64,000 nucleotides of DNA from Anoplolepis gracilipes (Eukaryota > Arthropoda > Insecta > Hymenoptera > Formicidae), in assembly GCF_047496725.1 (NCBI RefSeq), contig NC_132974.1:10211001-10275000 (forward strand), in the 5' to 3' direction. Position 1 is the stretch's first letter. Each line of letters opens with the position of its first letter. The position numbers and the translations under genes were made by a program. Shown one piece after another: positions 53,955 through 64,000 of the stretch. The notes under the pieces were generated by a model. The model was not told the origin of the DNA and did not search any database. It saw nothing but the letters and a program-made list of their open reading frames with translations.

Positions 53955-54582
53955 CATAACGATATATTATATGTATTTAGCATATTAAAGGGAAATAAAT
54001 GTCCGACTCTTAATTGAAAACGGCCTGCCTGTTGTGCAGGATATACACATCTTTAACAATACGTTCTACTGTCAAACGTTAACAAGTGTGGTGGTTGATG
54101 AGTTGGGAAGGCGGGAGGGGAAAAGAGGGAGGATAGGTTCGATATGGCACTAAAGGATGTGGAGTGACATGCAGCAGATTAATATTATTATTATTATTAT
54201 TATTATTTTAAACTCTTGGCGCGATTTCGAATATCACTTTCTGCCTCTTTTTTGCATTTTTCTTTCTTTCTTTTTTTTCAGTTTTTTTTTTTTTTTTTTG
54301 CCTTCACATCGGATCTTAATGGAGATTAATGCGATGAGAAAGTACGATGGAACATGATCTTTACGATGTAGCCTAGCACACACAGCCAAGTAACGTGACA
54401 CACGAGTCACCCTTACGCGCGGCGACGGAGTGTCGAAGATTCATTTAATAGTTACTGTAACAATAGTTGTAATTAGAATTGAGGCGAGTCAATGCAATTC
54501 CTACAGTTCCCTGATTACTACGCTACACCTTTTTCTCGCGGTTTCTCTCTCCTCCTGCGAGAGTTGTATATATATATGTATG

Positions 54583-54587
<5 letters not shown>

Positions 54588-54633
<46 letters not shown>
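54588..54633. repeat. (TA)n microsatellite
   Basis: About 46 bases of alternating TA following TATG repeats and followed by a CT-rich stretch. Confidence 0.93.
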
Positions 54634-54635
<2 letters not shown>

Positions 54636-55241
54636 ATTCTCTCTTTCTCTTCTCTCAATATTCTCCCTTAGTATTCTCATACTCGCGTATGAGAGAGTTT
54701 GTACGTATACACGCAGATACGTAGAACTATATATATTTATCTCTCTTTCCTCTTTCGTCGTCGGACAGGTTCGATCGTGTTTTATAATTTGTTTTATATT
54801 AATATTTCATAAAAGAGATTTAAGAAACTAGCTACATGTCTATGCGCCTAACTGTCCTGTGTACAGTCCTATCGACTGGCGACACGCCGCGGTTTTGGCG
54901 AGTAGAAACAAAGAAATATATCTTAAACTGTACAAAACAAAGCGTTGTATGAAAAAATAAAAGATTCTCCTAACAAGGAGGGGTAAGGGGACGGGAGCAG
55001 GGGTAAGGAAATGGTTTTGGTGGCGACGACTGTCGAGTCTATTGCAACAGTATGTCCTCTCGTTAAACAACTCGTAGGTAACATTGACTGGCCGATCAAT
55101 ACTGCTTTGCCACCTCGTGCGCGGATGCATCGTCGTCGTTCCTTCTGGAAAATCCTCGACGATATAATATACGCGAATTTTATTTAACCCTTTTCGTTCT
55201 CACGATCTCAAGTCATATTTTCTTCGAGAGAATATACATCA

Positions 55242-55242
55242 A

Positions 55243-55267
<25 letters not shown>
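55242..55267. repeat. (CT)n tract followed by (CA)n
   Basis: CT run on the plus strand running into a short CACACAC stretch. Confidence 0.9.
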
Positions 55268-55278
<11 letters not shown>

Positions 55279-55652
55279 GCAAAATTATCTCGAAAACATT
55301 TACCACTTTTCTTCAATGATAATTGAATACACGAATCTTGAGAGAAATTTAAGAAAATAGCGCTTGTTCATGCGCGACTTTGATTGTTTTGAAAAGGGTT
55401 AAAAAAAAAAAAAGTCCTCGTATACGAATCAATATCGTTTTACACGTAACGATAATCTTGTCCCCAATAAAATATATCCTACTGCTGATGTACGTTCAAT
55501 ATATATTGCGGCACGTCAATTATCAATCTAATATTTGTGACAAGATTATTTTTGTTCCAATATTGATCGCACGCGGGACGACTTTACACGCGGAATTGTT
55601 GATTTCACTGTAATATATCACGTATTACGTAATATACGTCGAAGATAGATAT

Positions 55653-55654
<2 letters not shown>

Positions 55655-55693
<39 letters not shown>
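55655..55693. repeat. (AT)n microsatellite
   Basis: About 39 bases of alternating AT. Confidence 0.93.
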
Positions 55694-55694
<1 letters not shown>

Positions 55695-55775
55695 GTACTA
55701 ACGCATATATACGCATACATACGCCGTTAAATGACATCAGGAAAGTTTAATAAAAAAAAGTGTTATTTTAATATA

Positions 55776-55831
55776 ATGACAATTGTCATTCTTTACGGTA
55801 TATCTTCGAGATACCGTAAAGAATGACAATT
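55776..55831. other. Tight hairpin: 21-bp perfect stem, 9-base loop, overlapping a 16-bp palindrome
   Basis: Arms 55781-55801 and 55811-55831 are exact reverse complements around a 9-base loop. The left arm also takes part in a separate perfect palindrome, AATGACAATTGTCATT (55776-55791). The stem has mixed sequence (GTCATTCTTTACGGTAT), unlike the simple repeats around it. Size fits a small-RNA precursor or a protein-binding RNA stem, but it lacks the lower stem typical of a miRNA precursor. Confidence 0.7.
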
Positions 55832-57187
55832 TTCAGGGCTACTCTCTCAGAAATGTGTTTAGAATCTTCTACTCCTTATCTTTTCTCAATGCCAGATCTT
55901 GAAAAATATATATCTATTCTATATCTTTGTTGTTGTGTTTGAGAAGATATTCCAGAGATATTTTCAAGCTATATCAGATAAGCGATTAAAACTATACATC
56001 CCGAAGAGAAACACTTTTGAATCGTTATTTAAAATAACACTTTTAACATCGCAAAATCTATGAATCATAGTATCGATACGATCACTAAAATTTATAACAG
56101 GCGGTATACTCTTTTATAAATCAACATTACACTAAGGAGAATACTTATGTTAGACTGGCTTATCGCGCTATGGCCTCTATACGCAATCCGTATGTTTTCT
56201 TTTAGCGGTTTTTCTGCGTTTGATTCTTACCCGGAGTATATCGCATGGAGATTTGTCCTCCACGCGTCGTTTACGCATTCATTTCAGGGGAAGAGAATCT
56301 CGGTCCTGATCTCTCGTCGTCATCGAAAAACAAATACGGACGTCATCGCGCGAAATATCCGTTATCATACTTAACCGAGCATGTTAACTTTATTTTCGCT
56401 GCTTTCGTGACGAAGCTGTCCTTTTTCCTCCCTCGATCTCCCCCTCGTCTTGGCCGAACTTTGCGGCATGCCGTCGCAAACGCTTTACTTTACCTGCGCA
56501 AATAAATTCTACAATTTTACATTCTATATCAACGTACATACATAATTCGTTTGTTCGTTCGACAACTTTCGCTTACTGGCGGCTGATAAATATACACTCT
56601 CTTTCTCGGCTCCATCACAGCTAGTCTTATATACGTAATCTGCTCTACTACGGAATGTTTAATATCAGAGAGAACCCTATTTCTAATTTAACACGAACTG
56701 CTACCTACAAGTTGTTTGTCAGAGAGACCTCCTCCCTTCTTCTCCTCCTCGTTCGGATATTGCATCTATCTACAAACATGTACGTCATAACTTGTGTCAT
56801 TTGTACCAACAGGCGATGCATATCACAAAATTAGTCGCTTCATTCTGCGCTAACGAAGATACGAGATACCAAGGCGATTGTTTCTTTTAATTTCTTTCAA
56901 ACGCTATACGCGAATAGTGCTAAGATTAACAGCATGGCTATTGCAAATGTACGGTAACGGTAAGGGTGAACGGGTTTGGAGACAGAAATTCGTGCGGAAA
57001 AAATGTCATAATATCGCTCGTAAAAGCAGCCGCTTCCTTCTAAGAGATGTCTAATATAATAAAAGTAGAGAAGTAAAAACGGAAGTGAATCGTAAGCGAC
57101 GCGTAAGCGAGTTTTCGGTTCAAAAGTTTATCGTCCAATCTCGTTCACAACTGTGTTACAATCAGAACTATATAGAGTTAATCTTTA

Positions 57188-57231
<44 letters not shown>
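57188..57231. repeat. (CT)n microsatellite
   Basis: About 44 bases of CT with one CTTT interruption. Confidence 0.93.
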
Positions 57232-59720
57232 ACAACTTTAACAACATGGGAATATAAAATAAAGATACTGATTCTCAATCGATGGTTTTTGTAAGATGTA
57301 ATGTGAGACGCTCCTGTCTGAGAGACGCGAATGAATATTAGAACGATTAAATAACATATTGAGAATCGTGAATATGAAAGACGAATAAATAATATTAAAT
57401 CTAATTAATAGATAACGTACATATTTGTAGCAGTGGCAATGTAAAACTGTGTGAATGTGTACTTGTGTGTATAAACGGGACTAATGGCAAATTCGAATGA
57501 CAAATGCTTTTTTCTTTTTCTGTTTTTTCTTTTTTTTTTTGCTTTACTCGCTCATCGCGTATCGCGCGACAAATTCAATACCTTTCGCCTGTAGTCGGCC
57601 AGAGAATATTCATAGCTGACTATAATGGAAGATTTGTAGCGCGATGAGAATCAGCGGTAGCCAATTAATAATAGCTCTAATGTGATGACTTCGGAGAGAA
57701 TGACGATATAGAGACTTGTGTAATATATTTTTTTTTTTATATTAATCAATATATAATGAAATATATTATGCTGCCGTTAGCGTTAATAGCACGAAGGCCA
57801 TCAGAACACACTAATCCATAAATTAAATTAATGCCTAATAAGTTACATTTATATATGCTCTTTTAAAACTTTAGAATCGATCTATCTACAGCAACCTAGT
57901 TAATTATATTCATATTTCTCGGTGACTTTTCAATCTATTTGGGCAACACAGTGAAGTTTAATTGATAATAGAGTTCACATAGAATTTATGGATAAACATA
58001 AATCTGTTCTCTCTTCTTTGCGGACGCAAATATTTTGTCAACAATCTTTTATAATATCTCATTTCCACATTCTTTTATATATAGTATATTTCTGTATATA
58101 TATTATATATTTATATATATATTTTTTCTTTTTTATATATATATATACATATATATGTCATTTTTTTTATAATTCATTTAACGTGATTTCTCTTTTTATA
58201 TTAATCTAATGCATCGCTCTCGCTGTATAATACATACATGGGTACGTACACATATACATATATACCTGTATATACATATATATGCATGTATGAATGTGTA
58301 TGTATATATACATATATATATATATCTTTCTCTCTGCATAATATATTATAATTATCATTCCCGTTATGCAATATTTATAAATATACAAGTCATTGTTTAA
58401 AGAGCGGTGGGCCAGCGCCTCCATTTATAAATTGTACTCATGTACAGTTATATATTTCATTTCGATATAATCATTATTTTAACTACACCCATTATTGATT
58501 ACTACCTAGCTTATATCACCCCTTCCTATGTACCTGTCCTCAAAAAAAAGAAAGAATGTTTATAAAAATTCCTACTCGTAACGGATATATCCTTTCTTCC
58601 AATCACAAACAGCGAAAGTGCAACAGATTTGTCTGAAAATGTTTAAATCGATCCTATCATTCGACAAACCTGTCAACTCGTTTCCGGTGACGAAGCTTTA
58701 AGAAAAACTTTCCGTTTGGCTCACATTCGCATAAACAGATTTTCCATTTGAAAAACGCTCCCTTTTACGTTCCATACAGAACCCAAAAATACGCGACTTG
58801 GCTAAATAATCGAGATTGTCTAAAGTAATGATTAAAACGGGTAACAGAAGAGATTCTCGTATATATCTACGATCTATATAAATCTGTGTTAGATCATTTT
58901 AAAATACACGAATCTGTATCGGTAAAAATTCTCGCGCGCGGCGAGAAGAAAACGATCGAAGAAAAAAGCTCGCACGTAAATAAAAGACTTCTGAAAAGTG
59001 TCGTTTAAACGAACGAGCGTCTGCGTCATCTCAAGAAAGCAAACGCCAATATAGATCCTACTTTCTCCCAAAAAGGCACGTAACAAATTCCAATGTCGAG
59101 TCCGATTAAATGAGACTAAAGTAAACGCCAGGCAAAATATTAATAGATCTTAATCGTAGTCAACTGACAATCGCCTTAGAAGAGGAAATAATTAGACTAA
59201 AAGTTCTAGAGGTAAATAATGGAACAATTGCGCATGCACTGTCCGTAGATTATATAATTTGAGAATATCATATAAAAAATGATGTGCAAAAAGGCATTAT
59301 CCTAGTAAACGAGTGCTAAAGCATAAATAGATTTTTCCATTCCATCTTAGAAATATATATTAAAAAGTAATAACAAGTTTAAAGTTAATCTAATTTTATA
59401 TATATTACTCTAAAAACTATGAAAACTTGAGGTTCGTTCAGAGATGAAGACTTAAACGCTTTGGAATTAAAAATATAACTTGGCAATAAGGAGTTATCCA
59501 TTATTTATTTAACTGGACCAGCCAGCGGTATTGTAAATATATAAATATATGTTTATATATATATAGAATAACTCTCACTTTGGATATATATATATATATG
59601 AATATATTAAACTTCCAAATATTTCTGCGTTATACACAGAAGTTTCGAAAAGAGTTTTATAAAGTTTTAGAACCCAAAATTTTAGGCTCCAAGAATTTAT
59701 AATCTTTTTTCCGAAACATC

Positions 59721-59745
59721 GTGTGTGTGTGTGTGTGTGTATGTA

Positions 59746-59768
<23 letters not shown>
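59721..59768. repeat. (GT)n microsatellite with ATGT interruptions
   Basis: GT repeats broken by ATGTATGT in the middle, then TATG and TA repeats. Confidence 0.93.
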
Positions 59769-59778
<10 letters not shown>

Positions 59779-60785
59779 ATATATATATATATATAAACTC
59801 TTTGGTTTTGCCAAGATATTACTGTGTACTCAGTGTGAATGAAATAAATAATATATTTTGCAAAAAGAACGGGAAGAGTCCATTAGTCTAAGTATTTCCT
59901 ATCTCGAAAGACAATTCAAAATGTTGATTACACCAAATTCTTGTCTCAACATTTTTCAGTTGACTAATCGATGAATGACCCAGATTCATTGCCGTTTCGA
60001 CGTTGAGTTCTGTATGAGCTGGACCTTTTGATCATTATGATGAAATATGTCCCATAAAAATCTGAAGATGCATTCACAATATTATCCAGGCAGAAAAGTT
60101 CGTCTATCGAAAGAAGAAGCCATATCTTTCCAAGTGTGTACTGTAGTTTGTCGTGTACAGATGTGTGAACAATTGTGTTTGGCTAAGGGGATGCCGTAAT
60201 CGAATCTTTCCGAATCGATAACAATTACATCGTGTGTGGATTACCTCAATTGGTAATACGTTATACACAATAACAACTAGTTATTCGTGGCAACTCTGAT
60301 GCGATACGCGCGTGTCGTGTGTGATAAAGCCCCGTAATGTGGTGTATCACAGAACAATCGTAGTAGTTATATATATATGTATATATATATATATATATCA
60401 TACACATACATAATTTTAATATATATATACATATATATATACGCATGTATGTACATATATATATATACATATACATATATATGTCATAATATAATCTTAA
60501 AAGATAGAGATAAATGTGTTGACGAGCCATGATGGATGTACGAACGTAAGTGATACGACAATGCAAGCGCTATAGTGACAACGCAGCGCGATAGATGACA
60601 ACGGGCGGTAGATTGGCGATGTTGGACGAAATATATATATAATATATATATATATGTCAAAAGTATATAGAGGAGAGAAGAGAATCGCGCGCCGTGTTTG
60701 GGCGCGTTCTACCTTCTCAGGGTGTGAAGAGGTGAACAACGGAGCTCAATAATGGGGATGAACAAGAGGAGTGCTGTTTTTGAAA

Positions 60786-63019
60786 TCAATGTATCATACT
60801 GGCGATGGCATTCTGACGTGCTCGCTTCGCCTCCTCTTCACTGATCCTCTGCTCGATCAAGTATTGAGCAGTGTTGATCGCATTGGGATAACCCGTGATA
60901 GTCACTATGCGGTTCCTGGTACCAGGGGCGAACATGCCCTTCTTAGAGATTTGTATGTTGGCGCCACTTAGGTGCTGAATCTCAATGAGGGCACGACCAC
61001 CGGGTCCCAGAATAGCTCCCACTATAACCTCTGCAATTTCTATGTCTACTTTCTTGGTCTCCTTGTTGTTGGCGTCTACCTGTGTAGGACTCTTACTTAC
61101 AAGTGATAACTGGTTAGTGCCCAGGCCGAACGAATTGTTGTTCAGGTGTATCGCGCTGGCGGCGGTGTTGTTCTGTCGGAACGGATCGAACGGCTCGTAA
61201 CGATCGAGGGTATTGCGCGGCGTCGGCGAGGTCGATCCGAGTGCAGGCACGGTCCCGATCGGTCCGAACACACCGCCATTGTTGTTTGAGCCGTTAGCGG
61301 TCGTCGTGCTGTCCATCGGATTGCCCAGGTAGCTCATACTAGACGGCATTCCTATGCCCATCCCGAGGATATTATACTTGGCTAGAGTCGCGATCGCGGC
61401 GAGTATCTCCGTGGCTGCGGGCTCGGAGAAACCTGTCGTACGTAGATTCAGTTTTATATGTTCCAGCAGCTGCGTCGTCACTGGTGCCGTGCCCGCTGTA
61501 ATGGCCGCGCCCAGATTCAAGTTAAGACTCAAACCAGCACCGTTCAAGAGACTCACTAAAATAATAAACGGATAACCACATCATAATATTTATTAATATT
61601 AATCACAGACAATGAGATGATTTCTCTTGTGTACGATTCTAAAGATATATGAAGAATACTTTTTTTACTTTCATTTATTTCAAATTTATTTAACACATTG
61701 AATTTTTCTCATATCCAGTTATTTAATAATCTTAATAAGCTTAAGGAAAAAAGTATGTATTCAAAAGTTTTTATTATATAATCTTATTATGGATAATACT
61801 AGAGTAATAAAATAGTATTTCATTGTAGAAAATGCTTTATCAGCATTATAAAACTTGTTAAATACTAACCTGTATTTATACCAGCTGTAGATGTGTAGGT
61901 GGGAGTGCTTGTGGGGGCTTGAGCGTAAGGACTGCCTGTAGGATTGTAGTTGGCAACCGGACCACTTACGTCCGCATAACTGACATTAAGACAGGTACCG
62001 CTTTGCGGATCATCCGCTACTTTCGCTAAGATCATATGTAACGCTCTGTGATTATTCTCTTTCTCACCAATCACCGTTATACATCGCTCTTGAAGAGACA
62101 AATCTTTAGCCTTCTGACTTATTTGGACGTATGAGCCGGATTCTTCCTTAATTTGCTTAATGTAATTTCCGGCTTTTCCTATTATCATCCCCGCGGTGCT
62201 ATTAGGTACTAAAATTTTGACCTGAAATAGCAGTTTCGGCTATGTGTCATTGACGCATACAAAGTTCGCATATGCAACAAAGAGAATAATTACAAGTTTA
62301 ATTATTAGACAAATTATTTTATTTGGTATAAATTTAGTAATTACTTTTTATGGCTGATTGTTATTAAAATATCGTGTTTTTATAAAGACAATTATTATCA
62401 ATATTATGATAGCAAATTGCCATTACTTTTAAAAGACATCCTGTCAAGAAAAATATTCTAAAATTTGTAATTATTTTTAATATTGTAATACTTTTCTAAA
62501 AATATAACTATTAATAATACACAGTAATAAATTTGCACTTTTTTTGAAAAAATATTGTATATAAAAGAAACCAGATGTTAAGAAAACAAATTTTTTTACA
62601 CCTAAAATATTTGAATCTTATACCTGCTTGTCTCTTTCCGCGGTGGCTTTACCAGAGTCGAAGTCAACTGTAGTTTTCGAAGTAAGATCAGGCTTCTCGC
62701 GTATTTTATCCATGATAAACTCCATAACTTCCATTATAGCGTCGACGGTGCCAGTGATCAGGCATACCCTCTCGGTAGTTCCTGTAACAAGCAAATAAAA
62801 CAATTTTCTTGTAAAAGAACTAATAAAGGAAACATGGAAATTTCATGTATATATACAAGCATAAATGTATACCTGGATAGAAATCGTGTGATTTAGACAT
62901 TTTAACCCTTGCCCCTGTATCCTTTTGAAGTTGAGCAATTGTGTCTCCACCTTTCCCAATAATGGCCCCGGCCGCCACCCCGGGGACCAACACTTTAAGG
63001 TGATAAGTTCCATCTCCTC
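60786..63019 (-). CDS. ps: RNA-binding protein Nova / pasilla, 3' half (partial)
   Basis: Neuronal-type splicing regulator with three KH domains that bind YCAY RNA clusters; nuclear. Exons in the window (minus): 63019-62873, 62781-62624, 62221-61870 and 61555-60786, with consistent phases; upstream exons lie beyond the right edge. KH1 is split over the first two exons ([20 protein letters not shown], then [10 protein letters not shown]). KH2 follows the [12 protein letters not shown] join with [21 protein letters not shown] low-complexity Ser/Thr/Asn/Pro linker holds a short block ([20 protein letters not shown]) typical of Nova proteins. KH3 is at the C-terminus ([40 protein letters not shown]), and the protein ends [10 protein letters not shown]. 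The GXXG loops are GKGG, GKAG and GPGG. The 770-base last exon is one large coding block. Confidence 0.95.
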
Positions 63020-64000
63020 CTGCGAAATTAGAACAAACCATCTTCTTAATCATTTTTATACATATGTATAAATAATACATAAGTAAATATATATATATAT
63101 ATTACGTGGGAAAATTTCTGAATAATAGGATGCAATTTAAAATTAATTTAAAAGAAAACGAGGAAAAAAACAATTATTAAAAGTTGTAAAAAAGTTTCAT
63201 TATGAAATACTGTACTGTAAAGTGATTAAAAAAAGAGATATTTTATTTTTCACAAAGATATTTACTTTTTTTTTAAAAAATTATATTATAATTTCCCTCC
63301 TCAGCAAATTAAAGATGAAATTTCCAAAAATTTTTAAAAGCGCATAAAAAATAATGTCAAGAAAATAATATTTCAAAACATATTGAAAACGTGAATATAT
63401 GTATTTTATGAAAAAAAATTTCAATAATTTTTCTGAAAATTGAATCAATTTAAAAAATCAGTCCGATTTTTTTTTTACTCTTGTCACATTTATACAATTC
63501 GAAAAGCATTATATTCTCACATTCCCGTCTCGTTAATTAAACGAACATACGATTTGTCGACTGAAAATTGTTGATCGAAGATCGAGATTTATCTCTCTGC
63601 GAAATCGAAACTTTTTATCTACAATCAAGCATATTTCTCAAATCATATGCTTCAAAGTTGCATAATTCCTTTTTTTCTCGCTTATACTTGCAAATGTAAT
63701 CGAACGTGATCAAAGGCGATTAAAGAAAATCCAGGAAATCTAAGCTAGTTGACGTCGATGAGTTGGTCAACCGAGTGATGACACGCGGTCATCGGAATAA
63801 ATGCGTGGCACATAAATAAGCGAAAAAAAGCCCAGTAGTAAATGAATGACTATCAATTCTTGCGAAATTACAGTTGAAGATTAAATTGCCAACACAACTA
63901 TTTTTTTACTAAACAGAGAAGACGATCGCAGTTAAATTCGTGACCAACCACATACAGATTTATTTATAATTTTTCATCATTAATCATTCGATAAAATTTC
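63020..64000 (-). other. Intron of pasilla continuing past the window edge
   Basis: AT-rich DNA upstream of the KH1 exon, with no further exon that I can support. A patch richer in CG at 63520-63900 could be an upstream leader or enhancer. Confidence 0.5.

Larger units (their letters stand above)
44128..60785. other. 16.7-kb gene-free tract; candidate extended 3' UTR of pasilla (minus)
   Basis: No protein-coding gene is supported between the GSTZ1 stop (+) and the pasilla stop (-). The first several hundred bases should be the GSTZ1 3' UTR. From roughly 45 kb on, the DNA is less AT-rich than the introns and intergenic DNA at 7-27 kb and has frequent CG. Long CT runs lie almost only on the plus strand at 51-58 kb, so a minus-strand transcript would be purine-rich there. 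Neuronal RNA-binding protein genes of insects often have very long 3' UTRs, so an extended pasilla 3' UTR is my best guess; separate non-coding genes are the alternative. Microsatellites and one tight hairpin (55776-55831) are listed separately. Confidence 0.35.

Noticed and set aside
54430..54831. 133-codon plus-strand frame
   Set aside because: Includes a translated TA/CT repeat and has no conserved features.

Overview
The window looks like insect nuclear DNA, probably from a hymenopteran such as an ant. It is very AT-rich, its genes are intron-rich with short GT-AG introns and CpG-richer exons and promoters, it has many long dinucleotide microsatellites, and its conserved proteins are animal-type. 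I see no CRISPR array, rRNA, tRNA or operon. I joined exons by hand from reading phase, splice signals and recalled family sequence. The species call is inference.

Layout: (1) 126-919 (+) holds the last two coding exons of a membrane protein with three PPxY motifs. It converges on (2) 1461-4076 (-), GTF3C5, a subunit of the RNA polymerase III factor TFIIIC. (3) 5355-6817 carries a 223-bp GA microsatellite, a CpG-rich leader and a two-exon (+) transcript with a 40-codon frame of unknown function. (4) 6818-11885 is AT-rich intergenic or intronic DNA. (5) 11886-18426 (-) is a divergent two-domain adenylate kinase of the AK5 type, with candidate 5' leader and promoter elements up to about 20.4 kb. 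(6) 18.5-27.0 kb is mostly non-coding; it has a diverged direct duplication, an inverted-repeat transposon remnant and a perfect 47-bp-arm hairpin. (7) 27056-32164 (-) is ATP-citrate lyase in ten coding exons, with a ChoRE-like paired E-box about 325 bp upstream. (8) 32.2-38.5 kb is intergenic, with a short non-autonomous DNA transposon that still has its target duplication and a CpG-rich promoter-like island. (9) 38553-40815 (-) is the kinase STK16, divergent from (10) 41454-44127 (+), GSTZ1/maleylacetoacetate isomerase; they share a 638-bp promoter region. (11) 44.1-60.8 kb has no credible coding gene and may contain a very long 3' UTR of (12) 60786-63019 (-), the 3' half of a pasilla/Nova KH-domain splicing regulator that continues past the right edge.

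The genes are an ordinary eukaryotic mix: lipid and acetyl-CoA supply (ACLY), tyrosine breakdown (GSTZ1), membrane-traffic kinase (STK16), Pol III transcription (GTF3C5), nucleotide metabolism or sensing (AK5-like) and neuronal splicing (pasilla). I found no clearly new multi-gene system. The most interesting items are the ChoRE-like element at ACLY, the perfect hairpin at 23.4 kb, the smORF whose stop codon lies in a splice donor, the degenerate first adenylate kinase domain, GC-AG introns, and the 16-kb gene-free tract next to pasilla.
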